Shown piece by piece: positions 57,637 to 64,000 of a stretch of DNA of 64,000 bases. The stretch's first letter is position 1; the number at the start of each line of letters is the position of its first letter. Origin of the DNA: Arthrobacter sp. S39 (GTDB taxonomy: Bacteria; Actinomycetota; Actinomycetes; Actinomycetales; Micrococcaceae); contig NZ_SIHX01000006.1 of NCBI RefSeq assembly GCF_004320525.1, forward strand, positions 186,001-250,000, written 5' to 3'. The notes beneath the pieces are model-generated. The model was given only the letters and a program-made list of their open reading frames with translations, had not been told where the DNA came from and ran no database searches. Position numbers and translations under genes: made by a program.

Positions 57637-59208
57637 ATGCCAGTACGCCTGCAGGATGTTTTGAAACATCCCACCCTCACTCCTGCAGAGCCGGTGATCC
57701 GCGCCGCCGCGGGCATCGCCGCCGAAACGCAGCTTCGCTGGATCCATTCCAGCGAGGTTCTGGACATCGCACCGCTGCTTGGCGGCGGCGAATTGCTCCT
57801 GACGGGCGGCCAGGCCCTTGTGCTGGCAAGCGACGAAAGGCGCACGGGCTACATCCGTGAGCTGGCCGAGCGGGGTGTGGCAGCGCTCGCGATTGAGACA
57901 GGCACCGACCTTCCGTCCATTCCCTCGTCCATGATCTCGGCGGCCGAGAGCGCAGGCCTTCCCCTGATCGAACTTCGCAAGACGGTGCCCTTCGTGGGGG
58001 TCATGGAGGCAATCAATTCGCTGCTGGTGAGCGAGTCTGCCGGCCAATTGCAGCAGGCGGACCAGGCAAGCCATGCCATGGCGGTTGAACTGGCCCATGG
58101 AGGCAGCCTCGACCGGATCCTTGCCGTCCTCGCGGAAGCCACGGGCTCGGAGGTGGTCCTGACATCGACGGCGGGAATCACCCTGGCGAGCGCATTGCCG
58201 GCAGACGGTGTCGCAGGGTCCGGGACTGTTGAACCGGACGACGCTGCTTCGGAGGACCGCGGAAAAGTCATCCACGTTGACGTGCCCGTGCGTGGCGTAC
58301 CCGCGGCCCGCCTTGCGCTCCACGTGCGGGGGGAGGCTGACGTGAACCTCGCCAGGACGGCAGGCAGCCGGTCGGTGGACATTCTTGCCCTTGCCCTGCT
58401 GCAGCGCATGCCACCGGGTCTCAAGGAAATGGCGGGCACGGCACTGATCCGGGCTGTCGACTCCGGCACGCAGAACTGGCGGCTCCAGCAGCTCGCTCCC
58501 GCGGCCGGCATTCCGTCGGCGGCCCAGCTTGTCGCCGTCGTGGTCCGTTCCTCCGGGACCCAGCAGCTCCGGATGGCGGTGGAGCAGCTGCTGGTGCGCG
58601 GGGCCCACCAGGGCGCCAGCTATGCGGACAACGCTGAGCTCCTGGTTCTGACCGTGCTTCGCTCCGGCAGCCCCGGGGAGGACCGGAACGGAATTATTGC
58701 CGGACTGCGCTCGCTGGCAGCGCCCGAAGGAACGGTCAGCGCGGTGGGTCCCATTGCCTCCGGGATCACCGCTGCCCATTGGTCCCTGACGCAGGCGCGA
58801 CTCACGCTGGAGCTCGCCGCCGACGCGGAAGCGGCCAGGCCCGGCGTGCGGCAAGGCGGCACGGTGCTGGACGCCCAGGATTTCGCCGTGGAGCGGCTCG
58901 CTGTTCAGTCCATGGATGAGTCCCAGCGGGAGGATTTCATCACCCAGCAGCTGGGTGCCATCATCGACCACGACGCACAGCGCCGTTCCGTGCTCGTCGA
59001 AACCCTGGGGGTCTGGCTGGACTCCGGCTGCAACACGGCGCAGGCCGCGCGTGAGCTGCACGTGGAGCGCCAGTCCATGCATCAGCGGCTCCAGCGGATC
59101 TTCTCGCTGTGCGGCGGTGACCCCCGCGGGACCGGCAGCCTGGCTGCCCTGCACCTCGCCACCAGGCTGGTGCGCCTGCCGCGGCCTGCTACCAGGAACC
59201 ATAACTGA
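57637..59208 (+). CDS. PucR-family transcriptional regulator
   Basis: A 523-residue regulator: an N-terminal PucR domain (VRLQDVLKHPTLTPAEPVIRAAAG, LLGGGELLLTGGQAL), a long middle part, and the C-terminal HTH_30: TLGVWLDSGCNTAQAARELHVERQSMHQRLQRIFSLCG. PucR proteins control purine and ureide catabolism in Bacillus and actinobacteria. It is divergent from the NCS1 transporter and so should control the transporter-hydrolase operon. ATG 57637 follows CGGAG and gives the standard PucR N-terminus MPVRLQDV. Confidence 0.9.
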   Translation: MPVRLQDVLKHPTLTPAEPVIRAAAGIAAETQLRWIHSSEVLDIAPLLGGGELLLTGGQALVLASDERRTGYIRELAERGVAALAIETGTDLPSIPSSMISAAESAGLPLIELRKTVPFVGVMEAINSLLVSESAGQLQQADQASHAMAVELAHGGSLDRILAVLAEATGSEVVLTSTAGITLASALPADGVAGSGTVEPDDAASEDRGKVIHVDVPVRGVPAARLALHVRGEADVNLARTAGSRSVDILALALLQRMPPGLKEMAGTALIRAVDSGTQNWRLQQLAPAAGIPSAAQLVAVVVRSSGTQQLRMAVEQLLVRGAHQGASYADNAELLVLTVLRSGSPGEDRNGIIAGLRSLAAPEGTVSAVGPIASGITAAHWSLTQARLTLELAADAEAARPGVRQGGTVLDAQDFAVERLAVQSMDESQREDFITQQLGAIIDHDAQRRSVLVETLGVWLDSGCNTAQAARELHVERQSMHQRLQRIFSLCGGDPRGTGSLAALHLATRLVRLPRPATRNHN

Positions 59209-59349
59209 CCCTGGTGCCTCAATGGGCACCCTCAGTGCAACTTAATCTCTCCTGACGCAACTCTTCTTGGGGTGCTTTTGTGGTGCCGCTAGTAGTGAGT
59301 TGGCTTGGTGGGGCCCGCCGGATGTGATGATGCCGGAAATAAAAAAGCA

Positions 59350-59406
59350 TTGACCGTGTCCCGCATCACGCTTAGTCTGTTGCAACAGCGTTGCTTTGAT
59401 TGCAAC
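59350..59406 (+). promoter_or_regulatory. Promoter and operators of the creatine operon
   Basis: TTGACC (59350-59355) and TAGTCT (59373-59378) form a promoter with 17-base spacing. The perfect palindrome TGTTGCAACA (59378-59387) begins at the last base of the -10, and GTTGC-N7-GCAAC (59390-59406) follows. Both share the half site TTGC/GCAA and suggest repression by an unknown regulator that is not encoded next door. Confidence 0.75.
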
Positions 59407-59428
59407 CCCAACACACTTTGGCGGATAC

Positions 59429-60778
59429 ATGAGTAGCGAGACTTCCACCCCCGCTCTTGCGGGAGGCCCAAGCCCTGCGCCGGATAACGTGCACGCCGGT
59501 GGCGTGAGCAAGGAGACACGACGCAGGGTCGTCGCGGCCAGCTTCATCGGCAACTTCGTTGAATGGTTCGATTACGCCGTTTACGGCTACCTGGCCGTCA
59601 CGATCGCGTCAGTCTTTTTCCCTGAATCAGATCCTCAAACAGGACTTCTGCTGACCTTCGCGCTTTTCGCGATTTCATTCCTGGTGCGCCCGCTCGGCGG
59701 ATTCGTCTGGGGCCACATCGGCGACAAAGTGGGCCGTCGCACCGCACTTTCCCTGTCCATCCTGATCATGTCCGGGGCGACCTTCTGCATCGCCCTGATC
59801 CCGGGCTACGACACAATCGGCATCTGGGCTCCGGTCCTGCTTCTGATCATCCGGGTGGTACAGGGCTTCTCCGCTTCCGGGGAGTACGCCGGGGCTTCGG
59901 CCTTCCTGGTCGAGTACGCCCCCGCCAACAAGCGCGGTCTCTACGCCGCGGTGGTTCCCGCCAGCACCGCAGCTGGACTGCTCCTCGGTTCCTTGCTCGC
60001 AGGCCTGCTGACTGTCCTGCTCAGCTCCGACGCCATGCACAGCTGGGGCTGGCGCCTGCCGTTCCTGCTGGCGGCCCCCATGGGACTGATCGGCCGCTAC
60101 ATCCGGACCAAGCTCGAAGACACCCCGGTTTTCCGCGAGCTGGCAGCGGAGGACGAGGCCGTCAAGGCACCCGTGTCCAGCCTGTTCCGGAACCACTGGC
60201 GCAAGCTGCTGCTGGCCGTCGGAGCGGTCCTGCTCAACGCCGTCGGGTTCTACGTCATCCTCAGCTACATGCCCACGTACCTTTCCTCGGAGCTGGGCCT
60301 TGGCGCAACCGAATCCTTCCTGGCAACGACGATCGCGCTGGTCACCTACATCGGTTTCATCTTCCTGACCGGCATGCTTTCGGACCGTTACGGACGCAAG
60401 AAGGTGCTGATCAGCGCGTCCATCGCCTTCATAGTGCTGACAGTGCCCGCCTTCGCACTGCTGGGGACCGGGTCCTTCCTGATCATCGTGCTGGTCCAGA
60501 TCCTGCTGGGCGCGATGCTCACGCTCAATGACGGAACGCTGCCCAGCTTCCTGGCCGAAATGTTCCCCACCCGGGTCCGCTACAGCGGCTTCGCGGTCAG
60601 CTTCAACCTCTCCAACGCCCTCTTCGGCGGGACCGCCCCGTTCATGGCAACGCTCCTGATCGCAGCCACGGCCAGCGATCTGGCACCGGCCTGGTACCTC
60701 GTGGCTGCCGCAGCTATCTCCCTGATCGCCGTCGCGCTGTCCAGGGAAACCTGCAAAGAACCGCTGCGCCACGAATAG
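59429..60778 (+). CDS. MHS-family symporter, probable creatine uptake
   Basis: A 449-residue MFS transporter with 12 hydrophobic segments: GNFVEWFDYAVYGYLAVTIASVFFP (helix 1 with Trp-Phe-Asp), GHIGDKVGRRTAL, VVQGFSASGEYAGASAFLVEYAP, SDRYGRKKVLISAS and EMFPTRVRYSGFAVSFNLSNALFGGTAPF. It resembles proline/betaine-type MHS proteins (ProP). Placed 54 bases before creatinase and sharing its promoter, its substrate is most likely creatine. ATG 59429 was chosen; an in-frame start at 59396 would put the operator-side sequence in the protein. Confidence 0.88.
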   Translation: MSSETSTPALAGGPSPAPDNVHAGGVSKETRRRVVAASFIGNFVEWFDYAVYGYLAVTIASVFFPESDPQTGLLLTFALFAISFLVRPLGGFVWGHIGDKVGRRTALSLSILIMSGATFCIALIPGYDTIGIWAPVLLLIIRVVQGFSASGEYAGASAFLVEYAPANKRGLYAAVVPASTAAGLLLGSLLAGLLTVLLSSDAMHSWGWRLPFLLAAPMGLIGRYIRTKLEDTPVFRELAAEDEAVKAPVSSLFRNHWRKLLLAVGAVLLNAVGFYVILSYMPTYLSSELGLGATESFLATTIALVTYIGFIFLTGMLSDRYGRKKVLISASIAFIVLTVPAFALLGTGSFLIIVLVQILLGAMLTLNDGTLPSFLAEMFPTRVRYSGFAVSFNLSNALFGGTAPFMATLLIAATASDLAPAWYLVAAAAISLIAVALSRETCKEPLRHE

Positions 60779-60832
60779 CCCAACTCTTTCAACCACCCCC
60801 TCAGTAAATGCATCAAGGAAAGGCACCACACC

Positions 60833-62089
60833 ATGACCATCACAACATCCGAGAACGCATCATCCATCGCCGAGCTGGAGCGCCTGAAGGTTCTGAACAA
60901 CGGCGAGAAGGTCAGCCTGACGTTCTCCGACGCCGAGTTTGAGCGCAGGCTTGCCGGCCTTCGCCGGATCATGGCGGAGAAGGATCTGGACGCCGTCGTC
61001 CTGACCAGCTACCACTCCATCAAGTACTACTCCGACTTCCTGTTCACCACCTTCGGCCGTTCCTACGGCATGGTGGTCACTAAGGATGACACCGTCACAG
61101 TTACCGCCAACATCGACGCCGGCATGCCCTGGCGCCGCAGCTACGGCGACAACCTGGTCTACACGGACTGGCGCCGCGACAACTACATCTTCGCCATCCA
61201 GGAAGTCCTGCGGACACGCGGCATCAACCCGCGCCGCCTCGGCATCGAGGACGACTCGCTGCCCCTGGACAACCGCAACAAGATCCAGGCCGCCTTCGCC
61301 GGAGCCACCCTGGTGGACGTCGCACAGGCGGCAATGCGCCAGCGCATGATCAAGTCAGCGGAGGAAATCGAGGTCATCAAGCACGGTGCCCGCATCGGCG
61401 ACCTCGGCGGCGAGGCCATCCGCAACGCCATCACGGCCGGCATCACCGAGTACGAGGTGGCGCTGATCGGCACCGAGGCGATGGTCCACGAGATCGCCAG
61501 GACCTTCCCCAATTCCGAAATCCGGGACACCTGGGTCTGGTTCCAGTCCGGAATCAACACCGACGGTGCCCACAACTGGGCCACCACCCGCAAGATCCAG
61601 GAACACGACATCCTGTCCCTGAACTGCTTCCCCATGACCAGCGGCTACTACACGGCGCTGGAACGGACGCTGTTCTACGGCGAACCCGACGCCCGCTCCC
61701 TCGAGCTGTGGAACATCAACGTGGAAGTTCACAAGCGCGGCCTGGAACTGATCAAACCGGGCGCCGTCTGCAAGGACATCGCCGCCGAACTGAACGAGAT
61801 CTACGTCGGCCACGGGCTCCTCGCCAACCGCACCTTCGGCTACGGACACTCCTTCGGCGTACTCAGCCACTACTACGGACGCGAGGCCGGGCTGGAACTC
61901 CGCGAGGACATCGACACCGTCCTGGAGCCGGGCATGGTGGTCTCCATGGAACCGATGATCACCGTCCTCGACGGCCAGCCGGGCGCCGGCGGCTACCGCG
62001 AGCACGACATCCTCGTGGTGGGCGAAGAGGGCGCCGAGAACATCACCAAGTTCCCCTTCGGACCGGAGTACAACATCATCGGAGCCTGA
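60833..62089 (+). CDS. Creatinase (creatine amidinohydrolase, EC 3.5.3.3)
   Basis: A 418-residue member of the pita-bread (M24) fold. It matches known creatinases along its length: TSYHSIKYYSDFLFTTFGRSYG, ANIDAGMPWRRSYGDN, YTDWRRDNY, RQRMIKSAEEIE, WFQSGINTDGAHN with the catalytic His247, ILSLNCFPM, RTFGYGHSFG and EPGMVVSMEPMI. It hydrolyses creatine to sarcosine and urea in the cytoplasm. The two metal-binding peptidase residues of true M24 peptidases are replaced, as in creatinase. Product sarcosine would feed glycine and one-carbon metabolism. AAGGAAAGGC lies upstream of ATG 60833. Confidence 0.95.
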   Translation: MTITTSENASSIAELERLKVLNNGEKVSLTFSDAEFERRLAGLRRIMAEKDLDAVVLTSYHSIKYYSDFLFTTFGRSYGMVVTKDDTVTVTANIDAGMPWRRSYGDNLVYTDWRRDNYIFAIQEVLRTRGINPRRLGIEDDSLPLDNRNKIQAAFAGATLVDVAQAAMRQRMIKSAEEIEVIKHGARIGDLGGEAIRNAITAGITEYEVALIGTEAMVHEIARTFPNSEIRDTWVWFQSGINTDGAHNWATTRKIQEHDILSLNCFPMTSGYYTALERTLFYGEPDARSLELWNINVEVHKRGLELIKPGAVCKDIAAELNEIYVGHGLLANRTFGYGHSFGVLSHYYGREAGLELREDIDTVLEPGMVVSMEPMITVLDGQPGAGGYREHDILVVGEEGAENITKFPFGPEYNIIGA

Positions 62090-62106
62090 TACCTCCTCGC
62101 TGATGG

Positions 62107-62137
62107 AAGCGGCGCCGCACTCGTTGCGGCGCCGCTT
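62107..62137 (+). terminator. Intrinsic terminator-like hairpin after creatinase
   Basis: AAGCGGCGCCGC and GCGGCGCCGCTT pair perfectly around a 7-base loop, 18 bases after the stop, with TTT at the end. It is not related to family A. Confidence 0.88.
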
Positions 62138-62296
62138 TCCTGTGTTCAGTTTTGTGCAGTCTGTTCACTGAGAACTTCGCCGCAGATAGTGTTCTGAACC
62201 AAGGTCTGGCCAGCCTGGGACACACATACGTCCGGAACAACCACTTGCCCAAACCTGGATCAACCCCCTGCGGGTTACTCAATGAGGAGATCTTCC

Positions 62297-64000
62297 ATGT
62301 CCAACTTCGCAATCAACCGCCGCCAGCTGCTGCAGGCCGGGGGCGTCGGTGGCCTCGCCGCCGCACTGGCAGCCATGTCACCAGGCGCCGCCCAGGCAGC
62401 CCCCAAGCAACAGGCCGCAGGCGGCCCCATCATCACCGACCTCGGACCCGCGGTGGTCCAGTTTTCGCTGATGAGCTCGCTGCTGGTCGGCGACACGGTC
62501 TACATCGGCTCCCGCAACCTGAACCCGGTGCGCATTATCGGCTTCCACCTCCCCACACAAACCATCACGTCACGCACCGACCTGGGCTCGGGCTACAGCA
62601 TCCAGGCACTGGCCGCCGATGCCACCGGCCAATACCTGTACGCAGGAGTCCTCCGCGACGGGATCGACGGGAAACCAAACATCTACCGCTGGGACCTGGG
62701 CACCCCCGACCAGCCCGCAATAGGAGTCGGCGAAACCGGCGACCGTGACATCCGCTCCCTGGCCGTCGCCCCCGACGGCAAGGTCTACGCTGCCGGCGGC
62801 GGGCTCACCACCAATGCCCCGGCCCTGTGGGAATACGACCCCGCCACGAACGCCACCACCAGCTGGGGCGTGCCGGACCCGGGAGCAACCATCGCGCAGT
62901 CCGTTGCGGCCACCGCCAGCACCGTCTACTTCGGCACAGGCAGTACGCTCGGCGGAGGAAACGGCTCAAGCCCCGCCCGGCTGTTTGCCTTCGACCGGAC
63001 CACAAAGACGTCCACAAACATCCTGCCCGCCGACGTGGCGACGGGCGTGTCCGTGACTTCCCTCAGCGTGCTGGACGGGCAGCTGGGAGTCGGCGTCAAG
63101 GGTCCAGGGAAGTCCGTACTGATCAATCTGGCTGATCACTCCAAATACACGATCATCCCGAAGACCGGCGTGATGTTCCGGCAGCTCGGGAACCAGGTGT
63201 TCTTCGTCAAGGAACCGGGCGTCTGGGCCTACAACATCACGACGAAGAAAATAACGCAGATCCTCACGGAGGACGTGGGCGCGATGTGGGGCCTGGACGT
63301 CCACGGCACCAAAGCGGTCACGGTATCGTCCTACGACGTCATCGAGATCAACCCTGCCACGGCGACAGCCGTGAAGTACGACCTCACCGAGGCCGGAGCG
63401 CCCGGCGGACCACAGCTGTGCATGGGCCTCGCAGCAGGCGCCGGCGATGTCTACGTGGGCGGCACCGGAACCATCGCCCGCCACCAGCTGGCATCCGGAC
63501 AGGTCTCCTACCTCCGGGCCACCGGCGAAGCGAAAGACGCCGTCGTCGTCGGCGGTGTCCTCTACACCGGCCAATACAACTCACGGGGCATCTATGCCTA
63601 CGACCCCACCACCGGGCAGCTCCCCTTCCAGGTCGCCGCACTTCCCGCCGGGCAGAACCGGCCGCTCGATGTCTGCTGGGATGCCGTCAACGGGCTCGTC
63701 ATCGCAGGCGCCCAGAACGACACCGGCGGCGGCGGGTGTTTCGCCGCCTACAACCCGGTCACCAGCCAGGTCACCACCAAGGTCAACCCGATCGACAGCC
63801 TCCAGATGGTCCGCGCGGTGGCAACAAAAGACGGCGTTGCCTACCTCGGCGGCGACAACATCTACGCCAGCGGCCCGCGCAGCACCGTTGTCGCCTGGGA
63901 TCCGGTCGCCAACCAGGAACTGTGGCGCATCGATCCCGGCCAGAGCGAAGGCATCGCCGCCCTCGCCATCCAGGGCCGGTACCTCTACGGCATGTCCCGG
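62297..64000 (+). CDS. Tat-exported beta-propeller protein (runs off the window)
   Basis: An open frame of 568 codons without a stop to the window edge. The N-terminus NRRQLLQAGGVGGLAAALAAM is a twin-arginine signal ending near AAQAAP. The rest consists of repeated beta-strand units with an evenly spaced aromatic/Gly pattern (VGDTVYIGSRN, YLYAGVLRDG, KVYAAGGGL, TVYFGTGS, DVYVGGTGT, AYLGGDN), giving about seven to eight blades of a WD/PQQ-like propeller. No catalytic motif is seen. Such proteins often bind or lyse extracellular polysaccharides. AGGAG lies eight bases before the ATG. It may be longer than seen. Confidence 0.88.
   Translation, partial: MSNFAINRRQLLQAGGVGGLAAALAAMSPGAAQAAPKQQAAGGPIITDLGPAVVQFSLMSSLLVGDTVYIGSRNLNPVRIIGFHLPTQTITSRTDLGSGYSIQALAADATGQYLYAGVLRDGIDGKPNIYRWDLGTPDQPAIGVGETGDRDIRSLAVAPDGKVYAAGGGLTTNAPALWEYDPATNATTSWGVPDPGATIAQSVAATASTVYFGTGSTLGGGNGSSPARLFAFDRTTKTSTNILPADVATGVSVTSLSVLDGQLGVGVKGPGKSVLINLADHSKYTIIPKTGVMFRQLGNQVFFVKEPGVWAYNITTKKITQILTEDVGAMWGLDVHGTKAVTVSSYDVIEINPATATAVKYDLTEAGAPGGPQLCMGLAAGAGDVYVGGTGTIARHQLASGQVSYLRATGEAKDAVVVGGVLYTGQYNSRGIYAYDPTTGQLPFQVAALPAGQNRPLDVCWDAVNGLVIAGAQNDTGGGGCFAAYNPVTSQVTTKVNPIDSLQMVRAVATKDGVAYLGGDNIYASGPRSTVVAWDPVANQELWRIDPGQSEGIAALAIQGRYLYGMSR

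Noticed and set aside
55981..59229. Very long open frame on the minus strand spanning the transporter and PucR genes
   Set aside because: It runs antisense to a clear PucR gene and its product is Arg/Pro/His-rich without recognisable domains; long empty frames opposite genes are expected at this GC content.

Overview
The window looks like chromosomal DNA from a high-G+C actinobacterium, most likely Arthrobacter or a close relative (Pseudarthrobacter, Paenarthrobacter; Micrococcaceae). This is inferred from the strong G/C bias at third codon positions, many GTG/TTG starts, two GPP34 proteins, a manganese catalase beside DUF3618/holin-type stress proteins, a DtxR/IdeR-type iron box, and a creatinase closely matching the known enzyme family. 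I saw no rRNA, tRNA, prophage, insertion sequence, integrase or CRISPR array. The region is a chain of small, separately regulated catabolic operons with their own regulators and transporters.

Layout. 1-2.5 kb: end of a LysR regulator, a Cys-rich small protein, a GPP34 protein and small proteins. 2.7-7.9 kb: secreted phosphodiester and phosphate hydrolases, then a two-gene pectin operon (pectate lyase and a fused acetylesterase/pectin methylesterase). 8.1-9.4 kb: a tandem glycine riboswitch in front of a MetF-like reductase. 9.5-13.4 kb: a divergent stress locus (membrane/holin/DUF3618 proteins against a MarR-like regulator and Mn catalase) with two operator pairs. 13.5-20.1 kb: a GntP permease, CoA-transferase, HMG-CoA-lyase-like enzyme, 2-hydroxyacid dehydrogenase and glycerate kinase, with a convergent IclR regulator; together they read as an acid degradation pathway ending in phosphoglycerate. 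21.2-27.4 kb: an RpiR-regulated operon (reductase, aldehyde dehydrogenase, M20 amidohydrolase, DUF3100 membrane protein). 27.5-31 kb: a second GPP34 gene, an HTH protein, and an aminotransferase paired with an RraA-type aldolase. 31.1-36.9 kb: LysR and the 5-oxoprolinase genes pxpABC with an MHS transporter. 37-40.7 kb: dehydrogenases including an idonate/gluconate pair.

40.9-42.5 kb: a TetR-controlled EamA exporter. 42.7-43.9 kb: a soluble receiver-histidine kinase hybrid. 44-47.4 kb: a GntR regulator, an MHS transporter, a YcsI/DUF1445 protein (D-glutamate cyclase family) and a small protein. 47.5-50.9 kb: TetR/SDR pair, MOSC protein, orphan HsdR-N nuclease-like protein. 50.9-53.9 kb: an iron-box operon with a penicillin-acylase-type Ntn hydrolase, a siderophore-type acetyltransferase and a small protein. 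54.1-59.2 kb: an MpaB-like oxygenase, a cyclic-amide-hydrolase-like polysaccharide deacetylase homologue, a frameshifted NCS1 transporter and its PucR regulator. 59.4-62.1 kb: MHS transporter and creatinase. The window ends inside a Tat-exported beta-propeller protein.

Two features run through the whole window. Four families of long intergenic palindromes are scattered between genes; several sit where terminators are expected. Many operons also carry a clear inverted-repeat operator, so the local regulatory wiring can be read directly. The best candidates for undescribed biology are the CoA-transferase/HMGL/glycerate pathway, the iron-regulated Ntn hydrolase operon, the aminotransferase/RraA pair, and the palindrome families.
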